A stretch of DNA of 64,000 bases. It comes from Botryotinia globosa (taxonomy: Eukaryota > Ascomycota > Leotiomycetes > Helotiales > Sclerotiniaceae). Location: the NCBI GenBank assembly GCA_014898425.1, contig RCSZ01000001.1, forward strand, positions 2,666,001 to 2,730,000. Direction: 5' to 3'. Each line of letters begins with the position of its first letter. The stretch's first letter is position 1. Positions 21,132 to 33,982 of this stretch are shown piece after piece. The translations under genes were made by a program, and so were the position numbers. The notes beneath the pieces were generated by a model that ran no database searches, had not been told where the DNA came from, and worked only from the letters and a program-made list of their open reading frames with translations.

Positions 21132-23691
21132 ATGGAGGACGGTGTAAACACTAGTCCGCAATCTGGCACTGAGACGGGATCTGTTGATCTAATTGATCTG
21201 GAGAATGGGGACTCAAATACGAGCGCTCTTCCGGCATCGTCTGAAGGCGGCAAGGAGAAACAAAAGTGTTTGACTGAGGCAGAACAGAAAGACATGACAT
21301 CATCCATTGCAGATATCTTCAAGTTGGAGGAATCTGTAAGTGCAGAAGATGTGGATATGGATGAGGATGCCGAAGAGGTGGTGGACGTAGAGGATAGAGA
21401 GAGAAGGACGGAAAGATTAAAGGCAGTACTGGGCAAGTTGGCGCAATTATGGTGGCAAGATTCGACGTCAATCAACGAAGCTGCAGAAAAACTGGCAGAT
21501 GGGAGTAGAGATCGTGAGTCACCTTCTGATTTGCAAATATATGTCTATTACTTGAGTTTCGATTTCACGTGGTCAAGTGGCTATTATGATGTGATGACCC
21601 ATTCTTGAATTGTGCACTCAGTAATCTAACATTGTTCTAACTTGGAATAGCCAAATGGCGAGTACCTCTCGGAGACTCCGGTATTTTGAATTTCTTTCTT
21701 GAGCTATTGAGTACACATACTTTACGCCATGCTCTCAAACTTCAAATACTGCGTTTGGTGGGGAATTCTTGTGCGGATACAGGTAAGCTAGACATTCCCA
21801 CACTATTCTATCATACTGACAACGAGATAGATGAAAACAGGGCTCGTGTGGTAGCGTCAAATTGTATACCCTTGATCATTGCTCAATTGTCAGATACCAA
21901 TTTACTCGCTTTTGCAATACCAGTTCTCTATAATGTTTGCGTGGATTATGGTTAGTACATTCTAAGTTTCGGATTGATAGTCAACTACTGACTTCTTCCA
22001 GTTCCTGCTCAACAACAGGCGTCTAGTGCATTTTTAAGCAAAGAACTCATTGCACTGATTGCAAGTCCTAGATTCAAAGATAGCGTACATTTCCTTGGGT
22101 ACGTATGTAAACTACTTGATCTGCTTATACAACAGCGTAAGTGTCATGTTCAACATAAATCCATATTGAGACTAATTTGCGCAAAGCTTCCGAGCCAGAT
22201 ACGGCACCAGATGATACGCCCATGGTTCTATTGAAGCTGGCTTCAGATCGAGAAAATCCAGTGGACATGGATGATTATATCGCTCTTGTCAACACTGCTG
22301 TGGCGTACCTGGGACACGAGAAATTCCAGAAAACATTGGTCAAAACTCCCCAGGCGCTTGATACCGCTCTAGCTGTTCTTGTCGATTCGTATACGCGATT
22401 CGATTCTCATCCATCAATCGGCCCCTCAACAACACACGAGGACGATGCAAAGCTATTGTCGCAAATGCGCATCAACTTGAATTCGGCCCTGTCTGATATC
22501 TCGGCCCTACCTGAATTCAAAGAGGCATGCCCAGTTATATCTCCATTTTCTTCTTCGCTACGCCGATGGTTATCAAGCGAGCAGATACAATTACAAGTCT
22601 GTGCTTGTATTATGTTAGGTAACCTTGCCCGTAATGACGAAGCTTGTGGATTGTTTGTACACACGGCTCGAGTTCATCTGCCCCTCATATCTATACTCAA
22701 CAACGTGAACGATTCGCAATTACTCCACGCTGCACTTGGATTTCTCAAAAACTTGGCGCTGCCTTTGAGAAACAAGGAAGTATTAGGAAGCTCCGGTATC
22801 TTCGAAGTGCTTCCTAGACTTTGGCTTCTTGACATCCTACAACCAATTCAGTTGTCATCCATATCTCTTAGTCGACAACTTGTCAATGGTTCCATGGAAA
22901 ACGTCGAACGAGTTTGTGCACGCCTCTCGACAGATAAGGACTCACCAGCTTACGAACGTTCAAACATTTCTCTCTTAATTGGCTTGTTCGATCGAACAGA
23001 TGTAGAACCAATCAAAATGGAGATCTCCCGTCTAATTACAGCTGTATGCCGAGTCTTCACAGCCTACAAAGGCCGACCGGCTGAAGAACTAAACGAGACT
23101 CGAAGAAAATTTCTACTTCGCCACCCTGATATCGGACGACCCTTAAGCTTCATGGTCTCTCAAACCAAATGGCCAATTGTCAGAAGCGAAGGATGGTTTG
23201 TATTCGCTCTCATGGCTAGATACCCAGATAGTGCACAGTGCATTAGCGATATGATGCAAGATGTAACCGTCTTCCAACCTCTCGTCGAAATGCTCACCGG
23301 TAAACCACTCCTCGAATACAGGCCCGCCCTTGCAACTAATACACCTTCATCAAACTCACAAAGCGAATCTCCCGAATCCTTAGGTCTCGAGCTTCAAAGC
23401 CCCGGACCGGAACCCGTACAGCCTCACGCGCAAGCAGCCGAAATGGCACGTCTTGATCGGGAAAATGCCCTGGTGCTTGTGAGTGAGCTGTTGAAGAATC
23501 GAGGGAGAGAAATGGCGTTTATGAGACGCGCGCTCTTTGAGGATTTGCTAAAAGGAGGTGGAGAATTAGTCATGAGTTATCGTCAGGCAAAGGAAGAGAA
23601 TGGTCCTGGAAAGTGGAGAGAGTCGGATCATGGGGACGCGGGACTAAATCTACAGGGGGTGCTTGAGGAGAGTATTCGCGAGTTTACGTAG
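21132..23691 (+). CDS. SmgGDS-like armadillo-repeat GTPase regulator
   Basis: Five exons: 21132-21513, 21651-21782, 21831-21950, 22002-22136 and 22187-23691, with introns of 137, 48, 51 and 50 nt, giving 757 residues. All junctions keep phase 1, and joining gives helical ARM sequence such as HALKLQILRLVGNSCAD, IPVLYNVCVDYVPAQQQ and FLGYVCKLLDLLIQQP. The N-terminal 100 residues are acidic and disordered. From about 110 on, the protein is a run of armadillo-type repeats (for instance LQVCACIMLGNLARNDEACG). The organisation resembles Rap1GDS1/SmgGDS, which binds and chaperones polybasic small GTPases (Rho and Ras families), and fungi have single homologs of this kind. GTPase partner and exchange activity are not visible from sequence. 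Confidence 0.85.
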
Positions 23692-24169
23692 GATGGTGGA
23701 ATTTCTTGTGAGAGAAATGGTTGGGGAGAGGGGGTGGAAAGATTTAGATGGGTGTATCTGAGATGCTATCGAGGTGAATACACAGCTGAGTGGAAGATGA
23801 ATGATAAATGAGAGGAAGAGGAGATCATTACTATTTTGACTGTCTTCATCTTAATCTTCATCCTCTCCCGTCCTGTTTGTTTGTTTATAGGTTCACAGAA
23901 CTATGTGCACATAATAATCGATTGTGTTACATGCACAGATACCAGAATGATGAGGGGATAGTGGATGGATAATACGTAGCAGGAGCAGTAATTTAGTTCC
24001 ATGAAGTTAGATGAATCTGTTTGTTGGGACATAGTCATCAAATCGGCATGGGTTGAAGTGAAATGCATGAGGAGTCGCACCCAAGTGATTTTTTTTTTTG
24101 ATATAGTATAGTAAATGAGCCATCTCGATAGACTAAATTGACACCCCTAGAAACAACAATCATTCACCA
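23692..24169. other. Convergent 3' intergenic region
   Basis: A gap of 478 nt between tail-to-tail genes, with a short T run near 24,090. Nothing else was recognised. Confidence 0.5.
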
Positions 24170-25347
24170 TCATCTAAAAACAAAAATCTCGATTTCCTGG
24201 CCCTCCTCCCCCACCATTCCCAACGGGACCTGGCACTTTTCCACAACCCCAAACCCTTCTTTCTCCATGAGCTCAAAAAATACCATTTCACTATCATGTC
24301 GCACTTTCATCGCGAGCAAAACCAGCGTGCCTGGATTCCCATCTCTCACTCTGGTTAATGTGTGTACCAAATCTGGTACTACATCAGGATTATACGTACA
24401 ATCCGCCACCACCACCAACTCCCACCTTTCGCCTCGCACATCTTGCGGAAGCGGGGCCGACCAATCCAGCACTTGGTGAGAGCAGGCGTTGCAGAGTGAG
24501 ACGTCTGAATCTGGAGTCATCGCAGAAAGATTCGTCTCCAGTATCTCCGAGGCTTCGGGAAGATCGGTGAGTAGGATGTTGTTAATTCGATCCGAGAAGA
24601 CCTTCGCGAGCGTAATACCTACGATTCCGCACCCCGCTCCCAGCTCAAGAACATTGATATCTTGTTGCGTGCTCAGAAACTTTTCTAGAGTAGGCAGGGA
24701 GTTGGCAGCCCGAGAAGAACTCCCAAGAGATGATAGATATGATGAGAGCACTAGACCCGCATCCCCTACATCATAAAAATGCATTAGTTTCCAAAAGAAA
24801 AAACATCCACCTACCTTGAAGCCGAGAAAAACCTACAAATATGTCTTGCGATACTCTCTCCTGTCTCTTCCCAAATATGGATTTTATCCCGTCTTCCAAA
24901 ACCAGTACTGAAAACCCGTTCGGCCATACCCTCCGACCTCGTGGCTCCAGTTTTCACGTCAAAACTCCTGCTCCTCACCTTCATAATTCCACCTTCGTTC
25001 TGGCTTATTCCCAAAACATGCTCCAAAGAATCTACACCATATGTATCTTCCGCGGGTCCCACAACCATCGTCGTCCATTGTTCCACTCCACGCGGTACTT
25101 TTATCGGTATCTGTATTTCCAAACTCCTCATCCCATTCGTGCCTTTCCATATATATTCTTTTCCGCTTCCAAGACTTTTACCATCGACTTCTATTTCCAC
25201 ACGGAGTTTGACATCGGACATCAAATACGATTCTCCCAAATCCGTTGTAATTGTAATCTTCGCAGAGAGTATTTGAGGAGAAGATGAGGACGCGGAGGAC
25301 GCGGTTGGTAGGAGACGAGGCTGCTTGAATAACCGTATGTAATGCAT
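24170..25347 (-). CDS. METTL21-type protein-lysine methyltransferase
   Basis: Two exons: 25347-24837 and 24765-24170, with a 71-nt intron, giving 368 residues. Splicing restores IWDAGLVLSSYL, the W-D-A/S-G entry of the METTL21/FAM86 seven-beta-strand methyltransferase family. SAM-binding motif I is NVLELGAGCGIVGITLAK (residues about 208-225). LLTDLPEA is the acidic post-I motif, and VVADCTYNPDVVPDLV replaces the family's D-x-x-Y region. The first 170 residues form a beta-rich N-terminal domain seen in fungal members. Substrates in the family are translation factors and chaperones; here the substrate is unknown. The start at Met 25347 is preferred over the one 27 codons upstream because it begins the fungal-type N-terminus. 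Confidence 0.86.
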
Positions 25348-27991
25348 GATATCGTATGGTATTTCCTTCCAAGAGAGATCGATCCGCAAAATGTAATAAG
25401 TATAACAGCCTCGTAGGAATCTAGACAAGGCTAGAGAGATAGCTTAAATCCTTCAGCCTTTGAGGCTAATCTCCTCGTTCAAACTCTAACTTTCGCAATC
25501 CTTATCGCACACCCGTGTTCCTACAGTGCGGCTCAGACATGTACCAACTAGTACCTATGTCGATATGTATGTCTCAGCCCAGCACGGTAATCGCACAATC
25601 CGAAACTCCCGTCTATCACCACAGATGCTTTCCCAGAGAATTTCTTAGTCGCCGTTTAACGTTTTCCCTTCTTGCATATACATATACCGTGATACCGTAC
25701 GTACGCAATATTGTCCGCGCTGGTCGTAAATGTAACCTGAACCTTAACAAACCGTCCAATCCACTCACTCAATCCCATGCATCTCTCCCAGAGAATCCCT
25801 GGTTTCAAGCCTCTCTCATACAACTTACGCAGTCTCCCTTCCTTTCTTCTTCCGTTCAACGTTCCACGTTCCGCAACTGACCTTTTCGCTCCGTTACGGT
25901 GATGCTTGACGTACGTCGTGTGGGTATGAAATGGTGAGATGCTTCAAGGAGACTAGGTCGTACTGGAAATATCGATATATTTTCTTCGCATTGCATGCAC
26001 ACTAGCTAAATCGTAAAAACATGGCAAATCTTCCCCCTCGTTTCAAATTCTTCCTCTCCCGTTTATCGACGCACCGCACCCACCCTTCACGCTAATTTAG
26101 CTTTGGGCTTGGACCATGTCATGTTCCTTCCTCGTTCGTTTTCTTTCCGTTCTCACCCTGAAGATTAATATCTATCTATCTACATATATCTACATCCATA
26201 TATCTACAACCTGGTGGTTATTTATGGAGGGAGGCTCAGAACTTCTAATCTTGAATCCTTTGGGTTATGATTGATATCACTTTAATCTACTTTTGACAGG
26301 GCTGTTACTTTTTTCTTTCCTTTTCTTTTCTTTTCCCTGCTGATTGTTACATACATACATACAGACATTTTTCTACCACGCCTTGCTGCAGGTCAGATTC
26401 TGCAACCCTTCCGTCGCTTACCTCTGTAGAGAGTATAGCTTGTGGCTGTTGTGATTCTCCCATATGAATGAACTATAAATAGTTTGTTATGGTCAATTTA
26501 TGTGCGCAGATGCAGTGTTGAGAAGAGGCACAGCTTAGGCACAGCTTCTTTGAGAAGGTGTGTGTCTCTGTGTGTGTCTGTGTCTGTGTGTGTGATACTG
26601 TACTGAGAATGGTATCGGATGCTGTGTGACCATAAGCGCACAACATGGTGGTATGTGAGTGTTTTTGGATTTATCCACTTACCCTGTCCTGAGCATCATC
26701 CGTCTTTCCATTTCCATTTCCATTTCCATTTCCAATTTACCGATCCATCTTATCCCAGACCAAGCCAGATATTGCCATGATGATGCTTAGGAGCCCCAAT
26801 AGCGGAAGCCTAAATGTGCATGTGATATTGAAGAGGTTGGCGCAAGAGAAATCCAAGTTTCTATGACTTCTCAAAATACTCCAAGACCGAATTGGATGAT
26901 GGAGAAAGGGCTGTCTCGTCACCAAACCCAGACCTAAACGGTGCTGAAAAAAATTAGGAAAATAATGGTTGTCCACGCTTGCTTTCGGTACTTTTGCTCA
27001 GACCTCATCTAGAGATTTAGATCATTCATCAAGCGCCAACCCAACTGCTCGGGCATCGATCATTCATACCATATCCCACTGTCCAGCTTTAAGCGCTACG
27101 TCAACGTCAACATCAAGTACTCTAATCTGAGATATTGACATATTGACATCTTGAAATCATGTCAGAAAAAAACGCATTTGCACAAGTAACCTTAACACAC
27201 AGATACTGTTCGTGCTCTCCAATAGTAATAGTCAGCCCGAGCATAGAAGGCCCGAAGAAAATGCTTCACAACATTTCCATTTCCATTCATCATTGCATGC
27301 GCAGTCCCAGAACGCAAGCGGCGAGTCAAGGGGGAAGCACACATCACTTTGGAGACAGAACACTGCATGATAGTAATACAATCTCAAAAAGGGGGAAGAC
27401 AAGACCCAGTCGACCTATCATTTTCCAAAGATTAACATTTCACGCTTTCATGTAAATGATACAAATCTGCGAAAAGGTAAATCTTAGGTGATATTGGTGA
27501 TATTGGTGATACCATTTCCACCCAGTATATGGCTAGTTGCGCTTACAAGGTGGGTGGGGTCGTTATATATATGGATATATTATTCCAACGAATGTGAAGC
27601 CAACTCCGCTGACTGTAAGAAGATGGAGGGACGCCCCCTCCAAAATTCATTTCCCAAGAGATGTTGTGTGGAATGGTGAGCGACAGTTAGTGCACCACAC
27701 CAGCACACCCTTTCCCGAGAAGGGGGTCACAAATGGGCAGCCTCGCAGCTACATGTGATGGGAACACTACTGGTTCTGGGTAAAATCGAATGAAAATTCA
27801 GAAGAGACGAGGACGAACTTGGGATTTGCTTGGAAGGGCCATGCGATGATGATTTGTTCTACTCTCAACCCATCGCCGTGTTTTCCCTCCGAGCTGCATT
27901 TAGGGCAGCGTAACTGTATCCAATGTATGTGTGTAGTATGTATGTATGTATTGCCTAGTCTCGTCACGACCAAATCTACACGGTCAGAAAA

Positions 27992-28043
27992 GAAATGAAA
28001 TGAAATGAAATGAAATGAAAAGAAAAGAAAAGAAAAGAAAAGA
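27992..28043. repeat. GAAAT then GAAAA pentamer array
   Basis: Four to five GAAAT units run directly into about six GAAAA units; a compound microsatellite. Confidence 0.85.
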
Positions 28044-28260
28044 AGAAGAAAAAGAATGGTTTCCTCGATCTAGACCTTCTGACATATCCATACATCTACT
28101 CACAATACAATAGTAACTACCTAATTAAGCGAAAAGAATTATATTGAATACACCCGACATCCATCTATCCATCCATCTCATACCAATTTTCCATTTTCCA
28201 CCCCCTGCATTCCACAACATCTCCTCTTTTCCCTTTCCATCTCCTCCTCTCCAAACCACA

Positions 28261-28455
28261 TCCTCTATCCTCTATCCTCTATCCTCTATCCTCTATCCTC
28301 TATCCTCTATCCTCTATCCTCTATCCTCTATCCTCTATCCTCTATCCTCTATCCTCTATCCTCTATCCTCTATCCTCTATCCTCTATCCTCTATCCTCTA
28401 TCCTCTATCCTCTATCCTCTATCCTCTATCCTCTATCCTCTATCCTCTATCCTCC
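28261..28455. repeat. Heptamer minisatellite CTCTATC, about 28 copies
   Basis: About 195 bp of perfectly repeated TCCTCTA/CTCTATC units without a visible interruption. Because 7 is not a multiple of 3, all plus frames encode the same heptapeptide cycle (SILYPLS), so the open frame through it is an artefact of the repeat. Confidence 0.97.
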
Positions 28456-30332
28456 CCCTTTCCATCATGACAGCCCCTTCCAATCACGACTGCTATTTAC
28501 ACACATCCATACGATATCGCATGGGCATACCAACCCCATTCAATTCCACATCAAACACGCATCCGCAATCAATTCCACCATCCAGCGAGCCATCCAAGTT
28601 CCAAGCATCCAGCCAATTTCATCTCATGATTCTAATCCTGATTCTAATCCTGATTTGATTTGATTCGATTCGATTCGATATTCCTCATGATATATAGATA
28701 CATAGATAGACATCAATACCACAACTCACCTCACCTCAACTCAACTCACTTCAACCAGACCAACAGAAAAATAAAGACAAATAAAAACAACAATAAAAAC
28801 AGATTCGCTAACCACAAAGAGTATAAAATCCATGATACAATTATCTACTCGCTCTCCCCTTCCCTTCCCTTCCCTCCCCTCTCCTCTCCATTTCCCGCCA
28901 TGCAGCATGCATCCGCACCGCAGATCCCTAGATATTCATTCACTTCCATCTCCATCTCCATCTCCATCGCCCTCTCCATCTGCATATCAAAACTCGCTAA
29001 TCACTACCAACCCAACTCCCTCATCCATCTGCGAATCTGCGTTTTTCCACGCTACACCACTACAATACACTACACTATACTACACTAGACACCCAACCCC
29101 AACCCTAAATCATACCATCAACAAATACATCACATTACCATACCATACCATACAATTCCAATACGCACATCCCTCCCTCCAATTTCCCCATCTACCTATT
29201 GTACATAACCCCCATTTTCTTCTCCAACTCCAACTCCCAATCCATCATTCCTTTTGTGAACCTTAGACATAAATTACGGAAGCTAGCGAGCTAGGTAGCT
29301 TGGAGCACAAGTAGCGTGTGTTCACTGTTTCTATTTTGAAACCCAAGGGGGCGAAGTCATGTACATACATACCTACATGACACATGCATAATTGGTCTAC
29401 GTCTGCATCGAAAATGAAGTCATCAACCCCCCAAAATCCTTTGCGATTGCATGCATGCATGAGTCAGTCTTTGTACCTTACGTGAGAGGGGGCTCGTACA
29501 ATCACGAGGTTAGAGCTTAGTCACCATGCACTCAAGTGTCTACAACATCCAGAAACTTATCAAATCATGCATATACACATAATTTCGAAGCGACGCAAAG
29601 GTAAAGAAGAGAAAATGTCCTTTCCATGAATTGAAACTATTCGCGGCAGCCGATGATTGACAAAGCTAAAACTCAAACAGAAGTATATGAAGGGTATATC
29701 CAGACGATACGATCTCTCGAAATCATCTCCATGCCGTGTGATGGGCAAACGCCAAAGCAAAGCCAAAGCCAGCAAGCAACCATGCCCCGTCGAGTGACTA
29801 AAAACTACTATTACAAATTTGCCATCGCCATTGAACCCTACCAATCCATTTCCCTTTCCCATAAATGCGTAAAAAATCCCGCCGCATGTCTTTAAACAAC
29901 CGTGATAATCTTAGAAATAAAAATCAAACAAATCAATCCATCCATCCATCAAGCTACATCCCTTTAATTAACAGTCTCCAATGCCGATGGAAAATGCATA
30001 AACTTTTTTCCCAATCCGCCGTAATAAACATGCCTTGTCCAACATGCAAATGTAATCTTTTAGAGAAATAAAAACCCGCCCAATGCCTGACTGAACCGGA
30101 AAGTTTTGGCTTGCGCCTCCCTTTGTAAACCATCCTTTTTATCTTACAATGACTGCCCCGTAAAGCAAATGAGAACACATTCATAATGGTCTCATGGGTA
30201 TCGTTTTGATTCGTAAGAAATCGAGATGATGGAAGAAATAAACAAACTCCCTCCTTCTAATCCGTTTGTGTATGGATCCATGATATTTTTTTGTTTGTTG
30301 TTTAATGTATTTTCAACATGTGTATAGTGTAT

Positions 30333-31529
30333 TTAAGCGTGTTGGCCCGGCTTGCGGAGAATTTCTTCGCAGTTGGCGTCAAATCGCATATTCCATAATC
30401 GGACTGATGCCATGAACTTCTCAGTGTGTTCGAGTTGTCTGTCGCGTCCGAAGATAGAGTCAACAAATTCAGTACCGGCGTTCTTGCCGAGTTGTGTTGT
30501 TGCGGACTTGGTTCCGCTTCGACCTGCCTTCAACATGGGTGCTTCGCATGCCTTGAGGAGTTTCTTCAATTTGTCTGTCAAGCGTTCTCCAGACTCGATG
30601 AAATCGTCGACCATTTCTCTGTTGTCTGGTTGTCGAATGCGTGGCATGCACTCTTCTGCACGCTTGACTTTGCCGGCTAATTGGATGAGTAATAGCCAGA
30701 GTTCACCGGCCATATCGGATAGTGGGGTAGCAGGGCCGTGGTGGTAGACAGTCCAATCGTAGATCCACTTGCCAAGACTGTTGGCGTCGAAAACACTGCC
30801 GAGGAGCATGATGGGTTCTTCGGTAGGGTCCCAGTTCTTCAAGGAGTATCCGGCTGGGATGTGGTGTCGGCGCGCATCGGCTTCCGTGGCCTTTTCCGGG
30901 GGTGGCTGGGGTTTGGCCCGAGTTGATGTGGTCGTAGGGCGAGTTGCTCCGGGTCGAGTGGTCGCTGGTCGTTGAGGTGTAGCTGTAGTTGAGGTGTTTC
31001 GACGATGTCTGTATGGTGACTCAGGATCTTCAGCATACTTGGGGCTCTGGTTGTAATATTTATCAGTACCATGACTACTATATTTGTAAGTTGTGTGCGC
31101 CGCCGATCGACGAGGCACTCTGCACAAATATATTGTCCCGTCTACATCTTCTAAATATTCATAATATTCGTCGTCCTCGGCACCCCCATCAGGGGTTCGG
31201 TGGGAGTAAGAATGATGAGCCTTCGTCTCATGACGCGGCGGCGGTGATGACCAAGAACTTTTGTTTCGACTCACATTTGGACCAGCACCAGTGGCGTAGT
31301 ATCCGTTGGAAGTAAATCTAGGAGAGAAAGGCCTCGCCTCAGTAGCGGACGCTCTATATGTAGTAGTATCTGCATAACTTGTGTGTCGAGAGTGGGTTCG
31401 GAATGGGTGTCGTGAAGTATATCCCGGAGATCCAGATGGTGAACCGGCAGGCGAAGGAGAAGCGCTGGTCGAGAAGCCGTAGTAAGCGGCGCCCGGATGG
31501 CCGGGAGGTGTAGTGTATGAGAATGACAT
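30333..31529 (-). CDS. Fungal protein of unknown function
   Basis: A single-exon gene of 398 residues. The N-terminal half is low-complexity and rich in Ser, Tyr, His and Pro (starting MSFSYTTPPGHPGAAYYGF). Within it is a short conserved-looking strand block (DDEYYEYLEDVDGTIYLCRV). The C-terminal 180 residues appear folded and helical: HIPAGYSLKNWDPTEEPIML, SLGKWIYDWTVYHHGPATPL, then helices with ERLTDKLKKLL and TEKFMASVRLWNMRFDANCE. No signal peptide, membrane segment or known catalytic motif was seen. Similar proteins in related fungi are sometimes labelled as cell-wall gp1-like because of the Pro-rich half, which says little about function. Confidence 0.78.
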   Translation of the reverse strand: MSFSYTTPPGHPGAAYYGFSTSASPSPAGSPSGSPGYTSRHPFRTHSRHTSYADTTTYRASATEARPFSPRFTSNGYYATGAGPNVSRNKSSWSSPPPRHETKAHHSYSHRTPDGGAEDDEYYEYLEDVDGTIYLCRVPRRSAAHTTYKYSSHGTDKYYNQSPKYAEDPESPYRHRRNTSTTATPQRPATTRPGATRPTTTSTRAKPQPPPEKATEADARRHHIPAGYSLKNWDPTEEPIMLLGSVFDANSLGKWIYDWTVYHHGPATPLSDMAGELWLLLIQLAGKVKRAEECMPRIRQPDNREMVDDFIESGERLTDKLKKLLKACEAPMLKAGRSGTKSATTQLGKNAGTEFVDSIFGRDRQLEHTEKFMASVRLWNMRFDANCEEILRKPGQHA

Positions 31530-31945
31530 GTTATCCTATTATGTATGTCGTGATGAAATCTTGAGAAGAGATGAAAGAATACCCTGAGAGTAAGAGGGTT
31601 GAAAAGGAAATGGAAGAAACACGAGAAAGGTCTAGTTTTTCGCGCCAATGGATCGAAGACGCGATAGATTGTGACAAGCCCGTCACCTTGGTATGTAGTC
31701 GGTACGAGAAGAAGGAGGAGAGACCTTTATCGTTGATCCACACATGTCAATAACTGCCGGTTGATTCCTTCCAAAGGATATCTGGGAAAAGAGTTCGGAG
31801 TCGAAATAATTATCTCGACTTCGAATGTTCTAGTAGAAGCTGGACGAATAAAGTTCGACAGCTTGAAAGATATTATCAATCGTGTGTGAGAGTATATGGA
31901 ATTTCGATTCGGTCGGAATTGGGGGCAAAAAACTGTCTTCCTGTT

Positions 31946-31948
<3 letters not shown>

Positions 31949-31990
<42 letters not shown>
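31949..31990. repeat. CT dinucleotide microsatellite, 21 units
   Basis: Uninterrupted CT run followed by GTCTGTCT, about 420 bp upstream of the start codon of the 398-residue-protein gene. Confidence 0.95.
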
Positions 31991-31994
<4 letters not shown>

Positions 31995-32473
31995 GTCTCT
32001 TTCTCTCCAAATTTATTCGAGTAGAAATTCGATCTAGGAGAAGATTGTAAGAGGTTGGGGGAGTTTGTGTATTTTAAGATGAATTAGATATGTGCGCGGA
32101 TAATTTTGGTTAAGGGTGGGTAGGAATTGTGCGTATGAGCCTAGTATGGTTCTTAGTTCTTAGCCAGGGATAGCGAAATTATTTTTTTTCTTTCCTCGCT
32201 GCAGCCAACACACAAACCCAACTCTACCCGAAAATGTGCAGTGAGTGCAGCTGGAGGACAAGGTTCGTGTGCTCGCTCATTCATCAGCCACAAGGGTGAA
32301 CAGGAATATCCTGGTAATTAAAAAATTAAATAAAAAAAAAACCAATAAATGAATTAATTTAATATAGATTCATCCTAGACTGGAATTAGTATTAAAAAAT
32401 ATCTTGATTTTTTTCTATGAGCTGGGAAAGGAATGCGACCGTGTCTTGATAAAATAATCGATTCAAGGGGGGC

Positions 32474-32508
32474 GATGGACGATGGGCGATGGGTGATGGG
32501 CGATGAGT
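32474..32508. repeat. Heptamer array GATGGGY, five units
   Basis: Units GATGGAC, GATGGGC, GATGGGT, GATGGGC and GATGAGT in tandem. Confidence 0.85.
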
Positions 32509-32570
32509 CTTCCGACGAGAGGAAAAACAAGAAAAGGACAAAAGAAAGAAACCTGGAAGCAAAGAAAAGG

Positions 32571-32609
32571 CTGTGCTGTGCTGTGTTGTGCTGTGCTGTG
32601 CTGTGCTGT
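32571..32609. repeat. CTGTG pentamer array, about eight units
   Basis: Tandem CTGTG with one TTGTG variant. Confidence 0.9.
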
Positions 32610-33050
32610 TTATTGATCTCGCGAGATTAATTGGACGAATGCCCTTTTCCAAGTGAAGTGTAGGATGCTGAAGAGTGGATGAGTGGATTCCACCGATAAA
32701 GAGAGCAGCACTTGTGAGTAATACTGATACAACAGAAGAAAGCTGGAGTACGTACGCGGAAGAATGATGATGAGGTAGATGTTGGTGGGACGAAGTGGAT
32801 GTATCATGTATGTTGATACTGATGGGTAGAGTGAGGAGAGTGAGGAGAGTGAGGAGAGTGATTGGCAAGGTGTGGTGTGATGAGTGTGAAGATGAATACG
32901 AGTACAACAGACAGGCACAGATGCCATGTACTGTGTGTGTGGTAGGTCGGCAGGTAGGTAGAGTAGGTAGGTAGGTACTAGGTAGGCAGTGGATGAAGAA
33001 TGATGGAAAGAAAGTACGGTAGTGAATCACAACTGGTGAACCCTTGATCG

Positions 33051-33077
33051 TAATCGGTAATCGGTAATCGGTAATCG
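33051..33077. repeat. Heptamer array TAATCGG, four units
   Basis: Three full TAATCGG units and a partial. Confidence 0.85.
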
Positions 33078-33954
33078 TGCGCGTCGTGGACTCGTGTGTG
33101 AAAGGAACCCCTGGGGCGGAAAGTTGATGGAGATTTGCGTTTAGAGTCTTCTGGCTTGACTCTTGAGCGGGATGAAAGCAGTCTGTCAAGGGAAAATCCC
33201 CTCGTAGCGAAATTGAAGAGAGTCAATGTGGATTGCACTAAAAAGAAGCAGAATTCGAAGTTTAAAGACCTTCTATCACACACCACTGACACCGGCATGG
33301 AATTACTCCCACGCACAGATCTTCGTAGCTTCCACTTGTTTTGGGATCAAGGTACCCAGACGCCAGAAATTATATCAACGGTTCAACGGTTCAACGGGGA
33401 AGAAGTCATTTAGTTGCCGCGGCTTCTCGCGATACCGTAAAGTGAATAGCGGAGAAACCAAAGATCGAAATTGTGCATGGGAAGAAGCTTCAAGGATCTA
33501 GGAAATTGAATGAAATTGAATATTGGGAAACCTTGGGAAACCTTGGGAAACCGGGAAACCGAGATTGGGATGAATGTGATTGGTTTGGAGATTTCTGATT
33601 GATCGAATACAATAAAGCAGGTATGTATGTGGTGTGCAGGTAAAGCTTGATGTACAGAATGATGAATGTGATATTATCTGGATCTTTTAAAGGTGTCTTC
33701 GTTCAAGGCTTCTCGGCATGAGAGGAGAGGAGACTTTTGGGTGATGGCGACAGTGGTGGTGGATATCTTTGGGTGAATTCGATTGCTTTCAGGCCATGTG
33801 TTGTGTGTGTGTGTGTGTCTTCTGTTTCCTTTCCATCCGTTCTTCTCAGCGTGGCAAATTTGATTGGGCCATTTGTAATAGTTGAGATCGACTTTGGGAT
33901 TATGAAGATCTCAATATTGTCTACGAGTACTAGGTACCTACTAGGGAGGTGTAT

Positions 33955-33982
33955 GAGCTGTGAGCTGTGAGCTGTGAGCTGT
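33955..33982. repeat. Heptamer array GAGCTGT, four units
   Basis: Four exact units, followed by the degenerate GAGCTTC. Confidence 0.88.

Larger units (their letters stand above)
25348..30332. other. 5-kb gene-poor region
   Basis: No complete gene could be supported. It holds GT-rich and TTTCCA-type simple repeats (26.55-26.73 kb), a GAAAT/GAAAA array near 28.0 kb, the 28.26-kb minisatellite and other pyrimidine-rich sequence. A minus frame ending at 26737 has a hydrophobic C-terminal segment (LLGLLSIIMAISGLVW) that could be the last exon of a membrane-protein gene, but no upstream exons were identified. Confidence 0.45.

Noticed and set aside
26737..26976. 79-codon minus frame with hydrophobic C-terminus
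   Set aside because: Could be a last exon of a membrane-protein gene, but no upstream exon with matching splice sites was found.
28144..28470. 108-codon frame with repeated SILYPLS peptide
   Set aside because: A direct consequence of the heptamer minisatellite, which is open in every plus frame.
32392..33189. 265-codon minus-strand frame
   Set aside because: Open only because it crosses several microsatellites (CTGTG, GATGGGY, TAATCGG); product is low-complexity Ser/Thr/His/Leu with no domain.
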